Below are positions 26,501-38,580 of a stretch of DNA of 64,000 nt, in pieces. A program made the position numbers and the translations under genes. Positions within the stretch are counted from its first letter, which is position 1, and each line of letters opens with the position of its first letter. Below the pieces are notes generated by a model, which saw only the letters and a list, made by a program, of their open reading frames with translations, was not told the DNA's origin and did not search any database. Location of the stretch: contig QEYB01000026.1 in NCBI GenBank assembly GCA_017562135.1, positions 186,001 to 250,000 on the forward strand, in the 5' to 3' direction. Origin of the DNA: Dipylidium caninum (Eukaryota > Platyhelminthes > Cestoda > Cyclophyllidea > Dipylidiidae).

Positions 26501-28649
26501 GAAGTTCGGACGACAATTTCAAGAGTGGACGAATGCCTTCTACAACTGCAAGATGGTATAGTTCGGTCTGGTCGTTGAAGAAACACCCAATTTCTCGTGC
26601 AATATTTCCGTTTCAGTCCGTGGAAGTAAGAGATGGCACAAATTGTCTTTTGGCTAAAGCTAAAGTAAAAATTTTCGCGATCACTCGAAAGGCTGAGCAC
26701 ATCTGTAAAGAATAAAGCGCTGTCCAATTCATGGTAATTCTGGTGACTTTGAGATTCGTCCCAGTGGAAACTAAGTCTTCAGTCCTTCTTCGAGTCGGCG
26801 GATGATTTTGTTAATTCTCTATTAAAACACTTGAAGACACTTTGATTGGTGATTACCGAACTGTGACACACTCCAATTCCGTGGGACGGAGCGCCAAGTA
26901 GAAAGTTTCCTCAGGCCAATTTGCGACGTTTTTCGTTCAACATCTCATTGGCCATTGCAATTGCGTCTACGAACCCTCTAGCCCTCGAGAACCTCCACGA
27001 CTGCACAACTGGCGGACCGTTTTGCCATCACTTTTTACGAAGTGGGTGTATTCCTCCTCCAGGTCAGATTCGGTCGTTATGACTAAGTAGCGCTGAAACG
27101 TACGAAGATGCATGGGAAGCAACGAAAAATTTCTTCCCCACCTCTCCACGCTCATTTCTCTCCCACCGAAATGCTTTCCCATTCTGACAGGTTGCTGTCG
27201 GAGGCGGCTGAGAGGCAGATAATATAATGCCATAGGCAATTACTTAGAGGAAACAGCCATCCTTCCAGATTAAGCCCTAGATACTATTTTCGGGTTACAC
27301 TCCGTCCAACGCCCACCCGCGGACATAAGTGTCGCCTCTTCTATTTGGATACATATTTGCGTGCGAATTACGGAACAAAGCAAATGCGAAGTGGACGTCA
27401 AGGAAATGCACTAACCTCCCTACGAGGACGGAAGCCTCCGCTTTATTTGAAGTGGTTTAAAGTGCGGGGAGGAGAAACAAGTCTCATGATTGTTCACTTT
27501 TGTAGGGGAAAATTTTTCCTGTTAAGCATTTTCGTGTTTACCAGACGAGATAGTTTAGAGACGGGTGTTAAACCGAAAGGGTGAGGTGTACGACGGGGTG
27601 TCGACGAACTCTTAATGAGTGCAAACTCGGACCCCGAAGTGCTGAGGAAGGGACCTGGGTGGATGGCCAGACCGCGATTTAGTGGCCTTCCGGCCTCCCT
27701 CCAAGCTGGGAGGATTTGCTCACACGCGCGGCCTGGTGAAGGTATTTGGAAGGTTGAACTGCCCGGACCGATTGATGCATTGCTCGAGGAAGGCAGGAGA
27801 ACAATGGGGCAACATCGGCCGCAGGAGTCATGCACCGCTTCGCCACAACTCGTGGTCAACATTTTCGTTTCACTAGGCGCTGAAGGTAAAGTGGCTTCCG
27901 TCGACTAAGGTCACGTCAGATGATGATTAAATGAAGACTTTCGGATTAATATCTTCCACTTTCATCCCCCGCCAATTCCGTGGTAATAAATGATTTCATT
28001 GGGGCATTGACCAGGCCATCACGTCATTTGAGGTTTAGGAATGACACTTATGCGTATGTAAAGAAAAAGATTTAAACTGTCATAAACTGTCAGTCCCCAC
28101 GCCCCAAAGGCATTGACATTTAACAGGATTCTCCTTAAAAAATTCGGAGACTAAAATGCCACTATAATGTCGTATGAGGCGTATAATAAAAAGCGCCGAA
28201 TAAGATTGGTCAGAGCTTGCTTTTTAACTTCACGGAATCGCTAAGACTCGTGACACAAATATAAATGACCCAGCAGGTCCCTTTATTTGGAAAAAAAGCT
28301 GTAGGCGCGTGTCAGCGCCATGCCCGACCGCCAGGCTACTGTGCCTCTCGACTGGAATTACACACGGTGTAGGCTGTGCGCCAGTCGCCACCATCACATT
28401 GCGAGGAAATTTTTTACACGTACTTCCCGCGTTTGTTGTGTAACACATAGGCGGGGCAGTCTTTCCTCGCGTCGCGGTCCCCGAGGAGATGGTTTCGACG
28501 GGGCCTCGAAATGACCGCCAACAAGTGAGGAGACTTCGCGTGAGGTGAAAATGTTAATACGTGGCTTTGTCCGGCCTCCAGTTTCCGCTGCCCGCGGGTG
28601 TCTGGTTCCGAATTCGGCCGGCTCTCAGTCTCTCCGAAATACACAAATC

Positions 28650-28685
28650 ACACGTACGTACACGCACACGTACACGCACACGCGC
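28650..28685. repeat. alternating purine-pyrimidine (CA/CG/TA) patch
   Basis: Strictly alternating purine-pyrimidine sequence built of ACAC, GTAC and CACG blocks, of the kind that can adopt Z-DNA. Intergenic. Confidence 0.6.
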
Positions 28686-30653
28686 ATTCAAATATCAACC
28701 GGTGAAGAGTGAAGTGGTGTTGAGGTGGATGATGTGAACTAACGCTATCCGCCTGATAGGCCACAGCGCCGGTGAATCGGGAGGGTGTATGAAGTCACTC
28801 CTAATGTCTTCTGTACGTTTCCTCGCCCTTCCGCCGTTGTCGCTTTTCAATGCCCATTTATCTTCGCATGTGGCAGAAAATGTCTTAGGATGGGCCGAGG
28901 AGATGCAAAATTTATGCGAAACCCACCTTGTGTAAGCGGTGAACGTACACCCCCAAGGTAGCCGGTCTCACCTTCCTGTCGATAAAAATACACTGTCTTC
29001 GATACTTTTTGCACAAATTACCGGCGATTTAGGTGAAATCAGGTGACTGCAGTGCTCGCTTTACTTATTATTTGCAATTCCCCTCCTCCCTTGCTTTGGC
29101 CTTTTAACCTGACATTTCGTGTGCGTGTATTCCCCCAGTTCACCGGAGGTCACGTTTCGATCGCTGGCCGATGAGGGCTTAACTCGGGAGTGGATGGCCT
29201 GCGGTCTTGGCCACCTAACAGATGGACAGATTGGATAAATTACCTCCGTCGGCACTGACACTCCACGGCCCGACTTATAAAAGTCGGCTCATCCATATAT
29301 CCTCCGCCCTCCCCAGAACGACTTCTTCATCAATATCCGATTGCCCAGCCGACAGTAGGCCGATTCTCCTCGTAGTGAGGCGAGGCCGTCTGTGATACTA
29401 CCGACATGAAACTCCTGTCTAAAAGAAGTGTTTCGCTGAAACCTCAGCAATGGTCGATCGGGTGAACGACGTCAAAGTGAGTAGTTGACTTTTCTTCCGC
29501 ACACCCTAGAGTTGCTTGCAATTCGAGGAGGGCGTTTGGGTGGTATTCCACCCCAAGATGGACAGGGCAGCATGAACGCCAGCATTCGTGTACTTGAGGG
29601 CTCTTACATTTCCAATGATTTATTACCTCCAACACCAGTTCGGGCACGCCCTGACAATGACAACTTACGACCGCATGGACTTTCGACACGCGGCAATCCA
29701 CGGCCCCCTTGTGTAAACTAATGAGGATATCACCGCTCTGTCCTCCTCCTTCCTCCCGGAAGTGCGTATTTACTGTCCGCGGAAAAGCTGCATTCCTATA
29801 GCACAGAAAAGGCGGAAATCGACCTCGCGCTTCTTCCGCAATGTAACAACTTTATGGCATGTTGCCTGTGCATTAGTTTAAGAGTCGGAATGGTGTACAG
29901 GAGGGTAAACTCCTTGCACAGAAAACGTCTTTGATCTGGTCTTGTGCGCAATTGAACGAGTCGTAAAATTCCTCCTTCAATAAGTGCATGTGGCTACTCT
30001 CGTGTCTGGAGTTTTCACGTATTCTTGGAGGATGCGTCTCCTGCCGAATGACTGGATGCCGGTCGGTAGTCAATGCAAAGCCCACAATGATGATGACATG
30101 TAGCGACTACAGCCTAGAAAAACTGATTGTGGGGAAGGAAAGGCAACCAACAGTCCCTCTGGCATGCCAAAATACTCTTCCGCAGTGTCGAGCGATGACT
30201 TCGCGCACTCGGGCGTCACGTCTTGGCAGACCTGAGGTCAGGCGAATTGACCAGATGCCAAATTGCATGACATTCGCGAGGGTGCCTCGCTGTGTTTATA
30301 ATCATACATATATGCCCGTCACGCTATCAATTTAGGCTCCAGATCTTTGAAGTATTATACCCGGTCTCGTAGCCAGCCTTAACCAGTTAACTCAACGCCG
30401 CAGTCACGCTCATTGCCAACGGCAGCAGCGCCTGACTCTTGCCACCTTGGTTCCGCGTTTCTGATCCAATTATTAATTCATCTACACGCTTTTTGTCCTT
30501 GCATTCACCTTCCTCGTTACTCAATCACCCTGATCGTTTGACCCCCAAGCTCTGTATTTCGGTTTTGGGATTCAGAGCTGCCTGCATAAGTCCCAGCGAA
30601 ACCGCCGGCTACAAAAGGGCCGACTGCTCTTCGGGACCTACGAGTAAGTCGAT

Positions 30654-30691
30654 GGCAACAAGATCACGAGTTGGCAACAAGATCACGAGTT
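30654..30691. repeat. 19-bp tandem duplication
   Basis: The 19-mer GGCAACAAGATCACGAGTT occurs at 30654-30672 and 30673-30691, perfect and head to tail. Confidence 0.95.
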
Positions 30692-33600
30692 TGCATTAAG
30701 ATTGGCTGTCAGTCGTAAAAGAAGGTCTGTGTAGTTCCTCTCGTTAGTGTTCTCAGTAGCATAAATTAGCAACTTAATGTCTTCTGATTCATTCCACAAG
30801 TCTTAGACGGTAGTGGATGCCACAACAGGCATTAAAGTACTGCTCTGGTGTGAATATTCGGACGAGAAATTAGTTACACCCTCCATAGGCGTGTAGCTCC
30901 GAAGCACCCACCACACTTATAAACTAAGACGATTTAAAAAAACTAAATACCCGAGAATTATTTGAGAAAAGAGTCTCAAATGGCAGTTGTCATAAGCTAA
31001 TGTTATTATGGGACCTCGTACTTTGAAGGAGAGGTGTTTTGACAAGGCATTCTTCCGCCTACAAAGCAACAGGCGTCGCAATGCGACGCGCCCTCGACTG
31101 TCATCCATCCAATGACAGGCGGAGGCGTGTGGGCTCTTGAACATACCCGGGGAGCAGGTGTGGACTCTCCAGGAGAAGGAGGCGATTAGTCCACATCATA
31201 TCCATGGCCACCCACTCAAAGTGTCATTTTTCGCTTTCAGGTCTTTTTGCAAAAGCCTGTTAACCAAATGCCATTTCTTCGTAATTTGAGAGTGCAGTTG
31301 ACGAAGAGAGTTGGTAAAATTTCACACAACTCGAAAAGAGGTATTGGTGGACTCTCGGTTTGACCTGCATAGCAGTCATTGACTACGCCTCGCTAGGAAG
31401 AAGTCTTTGCCGAAGCCTCCTCCGAGGCCTCAGCGAACAGAATTGGGGAGCAGGTGACTCTGCTGTTTGTCCCCGGGAGAAAGGCAACTTCCCCACGCTT
31501 CGCCTCGCTGCAGGTGTTAAATGCAGATGCCTGCTTATCCCTAATGTCACTTCCCACGCCACCGCAGACCCTGGCCATTCGATGTCTTCCCCCTTTCAGA
31601 ACTGGAAGCATTTCTTTGTGGTAGTGGAAGCCCATAGACATCAGCAGTAGGGCTCTTCAGCCGCGACCGGTTGATGAAAGCGTGAATAGGCACAGAGTTT
31701 TAACCTTTATTAATATTGTACAGTCCAAATATCTTTCTCTTTGATGGTCTACTTTATGTTTTTTCCTCGGAGGTCGACGTCACTTTATACCGGGACATTC
31801 AGAAATCGGAGCTAACCCTCGTTTGGAATGTAAAAGACTCCAAATCCTCCAAGTTTACAACGTTTCTGGCGTTGCTTTCAGTGCTGGCATTAACAAAAAA
31901 TCGAGACCAAGTGGCGCTGTCCGTGATGGTAGCCCATAGAATTGGGGCTGCCCCGAGGACGCCGCCCGTTAAGGTGGCTTAATTAGACTTGCCCGCCAAA
32001 CAGGCGTTTAATATTCCCGAGAAATCCACTACCCTCATTAAGATTAATGCTAATTTGAATTTGCTAATGGGTAATTGTCAGCCTCTATTGCTCAGATGCT
32101 TCTAGTTGTATGATAAGGAAACTTAGGTGGTGCGATAAATGGCGGACATGCTGCTGAGACAGGACTCGTTAACGTGCAAACCGCCTGTGCCGAGGTTGAA
32201 GGGAACTCTTCGCTGCTGAACTCAGGCATGTCTTTAATATTATAAACTATGGGACGAAGTCAGGGACTTGTGGTCTACTGTTACACAGAAACAGTTCCTT
32301 TTGAAATCATGGTTCCCCTCACCCTAGGGCGCTTAGAAGGAGTGTCTGCTTTAGGCGCCGTCGCCATTTAGGTCTCGGAGGCACCACAGACAGCCGTCTC
32401 CACGAGGCCCACTTAAAGTCTCCTCGCTAAGTCCCTCTTTCGTCAGAAGGGGCCATCGATCAGAAGACCAGTTGATCTGAAGGACGTCCCCCGACGTCCG
32501 CTTAATCGAGAGAAACCTGTGCCTCCCAGTGCTTGTGCTTTCATAGAGCGCTGAAGTCTGGCCATTTATTCCTCATCTTTGAAAGGTATGGCCATGCAGG
32601 CTGCTTCTCAACCCTAAGTGGTGCACGTCCGCGTCGAAGGAGACTAGGTCGCTTGTCCACCTCCACTTCGTCTGCTCACTAGGGCGAAGGCGGCAGCTTC
32701 GTTTTGTGCAAATTAGTCGTTGGTCTTAATAGACGTTGCAAATTAATACCATTAAACCTTCATCCTAAAAAAAATAATGTTAAATACAGCCTTAAAGATG
32801 TAAGGAAACGTTTCGAAAGGTACAATTTCCTTCCTCACCTTTGTCCAATCAAATGAAGAGGCAGACGTCTTGCCGTCATCCCCTCTCGCGTCGCCAACTT
32901 TGGGGACTTTATAAGTACACGCATTTGATCACACGCAAAGTACAAGATGCATCAGGCAGGTGGACTTCGAAGGCGGAGCAGAACCCGGCCGAGGCGGAGA
33001 TTAACCTTACTTCTACAAAATTTGGAATACCAACTTAACTACCTGGACACGTCAATTGTGGAGGCCGCGCGAAATGTCACACCGTTCCAGGAGGATGCCT
33101 TTCAGCGAATGGACACCAATCATCACTGGGCCATTCGTTTCCCCATCGACGAGTACCACGACGAGCCGCAACATCGGTAAGGCTGAGACGAGTCCTCGTC
33201 GAGACGGTAGTCCTGCAGGTTAGAAAGTTCAGAAGATTGGTGGTCGCGGCCATCGACACAGACAACTTTTGCTGGAAATGATAGCAGTACAAATTTTCTT
33301 TTAAGTTGCCAACAGTGCCCATCTGCAAGCCTTTCAAATTCATCCCTAAATATTTTGGACACCCTAAAGTAGTTTTAATAATAAATCCGTTGGGAGCAGC
33401 ACCCGAGACCTAACAGGGCGACTAGTGCGAGTGATAACCGCTGGCGACGCAGTGGTTAAGTGGACGATTGTTCATACTGCGGCCGCGGAAACGGACGAAA
33501 ACGGAGGTGGTTTACTGCAGAAAGCCTTGGTATCAACTCACCGAAATGTCTTTATAGCCAAACTAAATGGCAATGTATGTTGACGACAAAATCCGTCTTG

Positions 33601-35690
33601 CCTTAATCACGAGTTGTTTACTAGCCGACCAACGCAATTTGGCGAAAGGTCTACGGTTGGATTAGTTCTCGACACTCCGCAGTCTGTTTACATCTTATGC
33701 CTCCCTCCTATGCGCTTATTGAGCCTTTGATGCGGGTTCATGCACAACCGTCTGATGTCGGTGAACTTAGGCACTTTCACCGCCAATGTACAAGTCGCTT
33801 CGTGTGCAGTCGACCATTTGACTTATGTTTTGACTGCGATGGCTGGTTAACGGCTCTTTGTCTCGCACAAGTGGCTGAAGACATTCATTTCAGCTAACAT
33901 CTCCTCTCCACTCCACAGCATTTCCCCCGGTTTGTTAAAATATGTTTGCATGCAGTCATTCTCGATGATCGTTTCTGCCGCCTCGGTGACAGTCGCGCCC
34001 CGGGCGGGCGTGGACGGTGGCAGAAGTTGTTCGGGGTGAAGGGGGACGCGGAGGGGGAAGAGGGGAGATTTATTTACGAATGGGTGCACGTGTGCGTAGC
34101 ATTCGGTTTACGAAGGGCAGGACGGTTTTTTACAATACTTATGCATTCGTAGACAGGCCACGGATGGCAAGATTTCTGCGAGGCAGAGCCGAATGCTGCC
34201 GATGCTTGGGCCTCGGAGCATTCGCTCGACTCCGATTACACTTCTGTGGGATGTCAAGTCGTCCTTGAGGCCTTGTTAGCCGCCCCTTCTCCAACTCCGT
34301 GAACCAAGGACGCTAACAGTGTTGCCTCTTCTTGTAGCTCTAGTAAAACTTACATTAGACGTCTGTACGGCATTCAAAAAGAACGGTGGCTGTCCACAGA
34401 AAGGGTCAGCGCACACTACGCATCAAGACGAAAGTTGCAAAGGCTTTTATTTGACTGATTTTGAACCCTCCTCTTTTGCTATCGTCGAGGTTGCCAGGGC
34501 CATTTTGCAGTAAATCGCTCCAAACAGCTGTTTTGACTTCTTCGCCACGTGTGCCGAGGACTGCCTTCCTGCGTCAAGAGCGCAGGCCCTGTCTCCGTCC
34601 CATTTATCACTTCACCATGAGGTTAACACGGTCCTGGGCTTCTAAATTTCATTTGATTCCCTTTTTCCCACGGAGATTACGCAGAGAATAGTCTGTAAGG
34701 CCAATTTTCCCACTTTCCAATCAGCCTGCTAAGTGATCCACGTCGATATACGCCGCTACGTGATTTCATAAAGTGGGAGTCTGCATGTACGGCCAAGGTG
34801 TTTCTCTCCTGCGCCGCTGGTCTGTTGATGAAGGAGATTGTGGGAGTTAGAGGTGGTCTCGACACCCACAGACTTCAGGCTTCTTTCTCACCTTGCCAAT
34901 GAAGGAGTGTTGAAAACATTGAATGTCCCGCGGTTCGAATTACGGTTCGACAGCACCTGTATCTTCCCACGAATATCACTTTTCACCACCTCCACCCAAT
35001 ACTGAGCGCAGCCTGGTTCTTCTAAATTTGACAGAAGTGTCACGTGGACACTGAAGAGGCAAATTCATGAGGCGTCCGTTCAGTTCAGTAGATGACGAGC
35101 TGCTCAGCCTGGGCCACTGGCCACACGTCCGACGTTTATATGTTGGTACGTTGGTACACTTCACAGTGGAAACAAAGAGTCTTACGAGATGGTGCAACGC
35201 TTGAGGGTTTCACTTTCTCCATCATTCATGCTTAGCCAAGTAGGTGAAACGCACTAAAGACGGAAAGACGGGTGACTAGACGTACGCAGCAAAACATACT
35301 CGAACGCCAAATTTAACCTTCGGGTGGAAATTGGATCAGACACGCGTTCCCGAAAATAACCAGCGTCGGAGTGAAAGATACACACTGTCCTGCGTCCTCG
35401 AGAAACTTTTTGGTTTCATGCTACTTCGCGTCGTCGCAGAAGAGTCATTGTTGACGTGCGAGGCAGAAATCTGGACAGGCCATGTGTCCACCTGGTGGAA
35501 GGCACATGAAGCCCAAACTATGCGTTTTTGGCACTGCATTTAGAAAATGTGGATTAGAAAGACTATAAAAACCGAGTTATACACAAATTAAATGTTTTTC
35601 GCCTGGACTGGGGAATTTGTGGAGAAGGGGGAGGCAGGCCTTTTCCTGATTGCACGTACAGCTGGATATTTATCCAACGCCAATTTTTAG

Positions 35691-37291
35691 ATGCGCTGAA
35701 TGTCACCAAAAGCTCGACAGCCTCTGTCAGGCCTACCGGGGCAAGGCCCTCTGCTCTCAGTGCTTCCTGACTACTCCCAGCATTGCCGTTTGCGCCGCAT
35801 GTCAGTAAGTTTACATCGGGGAACCCAATAGTTGGCACAATTCATGAACTTGAATAGGGACTTTTAACACCCACACGGCGACCCATCACTCGGCTCATGG
35901 GTCCAAATAACTCTCGGCACAATATTGTTGAAGCACCCTCACGTCCACGCCATATCGCGAGTTTTGACGAAACTCCGAGAGAGGTAATACGCAGAGACCT
36001 GGGTCGTGAACGGAGCAACTCCCTCACCGATTGGGCTGGCGAGAATGAAGTCGAAAGTACTGGCTGCTGTGATGGGACTGCCAGTTGAAAGGTTGAGATG
36101 CAAATGTGGGGAGAATTTCAACATAAAAGTGTTTTAACGGACAGGCAACTCGACATCAGTAGAAATTTCGCCTCAATGTGCATAATACACCATTAAGTGG
36201 AGTATATGGCAAAGCATTACTATTGCAGTAATTATGATGAAGAATGGGTAATTCATGCCTCAATCCATTGATTCAAGGGAAGTCATGAACCATCATACTC
36301 AAAAGCAGGAGCTATTCATCGGCTTGATTGATGAGTCTGAAAATACACTTTGTTATTGGCGTTGGGAAAGAAGTTTGGGAGTCTTGTACGCGAAGGACCT
36401 TCCAACTCACCGGAGCCATCACCTCCTCCTACTCACTTCATCCACATTGTGAGGCACGCGAAATCACATGTGACGTTTTCTCCAGACTGCGTTCACCATG
36501 TGCTGAGTGAGGGGCGGTGACTACGACGAATTGGGGCCCGAGAAGATCGTTTCGTATGCACCATAAACCATGGCATAAATGTCCTGCACAATCTCTACCC
36601 CTAACTCTTCTCCTCGATGGTCATGGCGATTACACAAACTAATAAATAACCGTCATAAATTATGCACGTTTCAAGAAGGCACTCAAATTGGTAATTCAGC
36701 CTTTTTGTAGTCATACGATCGAGGGCCGAGTGGTACTGGCTCTGGGTCGGGCCTGGCATCCGCACCACCTCGTGTGCACCAAATGCGAAGAAATTCTGAG
36801 CGGAGGCAGCTTCTATGAACACAATGGGGATCCACTGTGCTTCTATCATTTGCGCAGCCTCACCCAAGAAGTCTGTCATAAGTGCCGCAACTTCCTCCCC
36901 AAATGCCTAGTGGAGTTCGCCAACAAGTTGTACTGTCTGGAACACTTCGGCTGTGAATTTTGTGACAAACAGTTGTATCCCGGGTAGGTCTCCACGCATC
37001 CCACTACCGCGCTATAACATCATCCATCCGCACTTCACCTTCTTCAGGTCACACTTCTTCACGATCGATCTGAGGCCCATCTGCAACGTCTGCTACCGAC
37101 GTCTCCCCGGGGATCTGCAACGCAACCTACAAAAGTGGCGACGCAGGGAGCGGCATCGCACCCACTTCTGGCTCCGCGACTTTGTGGACCGCCTGCTTTG
37201 CATCTATCCCCGCTCCAACTATGCGACGAAGCGTATTCCCCTCGACCACGAGGCTCTGCCCTACCTGCGCAGCGGCCAGATTATCCGCTAA
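35691..37291 (+). CDS. PINCH/LIMS-type LIM protein, 3' exons (LIM3 end to LIM5)
   Basis: Three exons: 35691-35804, 36711-36983, 37048-37291 (phases 2 and 2, all GT-AG). The first encodes the second half of LIM3 (CAECHQK to CSQC) and the first Cys pair of LIM4; the second encodes LIM4 (TIEGRVVLALGRAWHPHHLVC) and most of LIM5; the third completes LIM5 (FTIDLRPICNVC) and a basic tail. The order and motifs match PINCH, the adaptor that joins integrin-linked kinase and parvin at integrin adhesions. Zinc ligands of LIM4 and LIM5 are present (C-x2-C, H-x2-H or C-L-E-H, C-x2-C). The C-terminal tail is about 50 residues longer than in vertebrate PINCH. The first exon could start at 35662, but that version would lack the LIM3 His ligands. 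Upstream exons are missing from the model, so the CDS is 5'-partial. Confidence 0.85.
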
Positions 37292-38580
37292 TCTCTCTGC
37301 CGATTGAAAGCGAGTCGACTTCTTCCACTTCCTCGTACTCACTACTTAAATCTCCCTAGTGAGAGAGAGATTATTTCCCTGAGAAAATACATATTTTTCA
37401 CTTGTGATTAGAATTACGGGGTTATTCGAGAATCATTTCTTGTTCGAGACTGCCAGTGAGGCAGAGACGAAGTCTCGGCTTGCTTTTTCTGCATCTGTGC
37501 TAGTAATGTCAGGGCACCTGGCCGAGGCGTATTACATGTAAAAAGGTCTATTCGAGGTGAGATACTCTTGCTGAATGCAGTTACTGGGGTGACAGAAGCA
37601 GGGCAGGAAAAAGGTCAAAAGATTCCTTTCAGACTGCGGTGACAAGACAAATGAGTTGCTTATTATGGTGGAGACAGTTTAGCAAAATGTAAATATCATC
37701 TTTTTTTCGTCGCGCTTTCTCAATCTCTTTATTAATGTGGTCTGCGTCTTTCAGACCTTGCTGTCTAATCTAAAAGTTATAGGTGAGGAGCTCAGTATGC
37801 ATCAATGCCTCCGCTAGAACATGCTTTTGCAGGCCTAGCGAATCGCCTTAGACGAGTTTAATGAGGAAAGGTCAGTTGTAAAATGTGAAAGGCAGAGAAC
37901 TCTCGTCTCCCAATGCATGCAACGGGAAAGGAGGAATAGTTGTTCCATCCTCCATCCTGGGCCAAAAATCTTTCATTCTATATCATTTATTTATGGATGA
38001 TTAGTCCTCACAACCTCAGTTTGTCTATTGCCACCGCTAATTCAGCCTCAAAGCTGTAAAAATATTTCCTCCAGGCATAGATGGAGGAAATTTCCCTCAC
38101 ACAACGTCTTGCACCAGCAAGTCCATACATTTTGCTTGTGATCTACTTCTTGTCATTTGTCCACGAGGATTTTGTTGACTTGGGCATCCTCTGCCCGTGA
38201 CAGGTCAAAATTCCGCCTTCCTGTCCCTTCAAATGGCATTTTCCATTGACGCCATATGCCGTTTAAGATGCCAAAATTCCACCGTCATATGATATATCAT
38301 TATTTTTATTTCGTAAATTAGTGAATCCCATGATTACATCAGCTAGAATGAAAACTTTTTGCCCTCTGTGATTTTCAATGACGACGGAAGGAGAAAGCCA
38401 AATGGGGCTACTAAATGAGCTCCACCTTGAAGCAAGAGTAAAGTCACTCGCGATGAATATGCATCGTTCTATTTGAAAGCACTGATGTCAAGAACGCAAG
38501 AAGCTCAAATGTACATGTACACATAGAAAAATTTGAAAAGGGGGGCGGACGAGGGAGAGGAAGATGAATACTCAGTCCAT
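37292..38580. other. intergenic between convergent PINCH and FBXO42-like genes
   Basis: About 1.3 kb between the stop codons of two convergent genes. AT-rich, no open frame of note and no obvious canonical polyadenylation signal close to either stop. Confidence 0.6.

Larger units (their letters stand above)
23512..35690. other. 12-kb stretch without a supportable gene
   Basis: No chain of exons with a recognisable domain was found on either strand. It contains a CA/CG dinucleotide-rich patch at 28650-28685 and a 19-bp tandem duplication at 30654-30691. PINCH exons for LIM domains 1, 2 and half of 3 are expected somewhere here but could not be identified. A 77-aa frame at 32947-33180 is open but unrecognised. 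Confidence 0.5.

Noticed and set aside
32947..33180. 77-aa plus-strand ORF ending in an acidic, His-rich stretch
   Set aside because: No domain, no compatible exons and an equally open antisense frame; not supportable as a gene.
34925..34955. GGTTCGAATTACGG resembling a tRNA T-loop
   Set aside because: No acceptor or anticodon stem can be paired around it.
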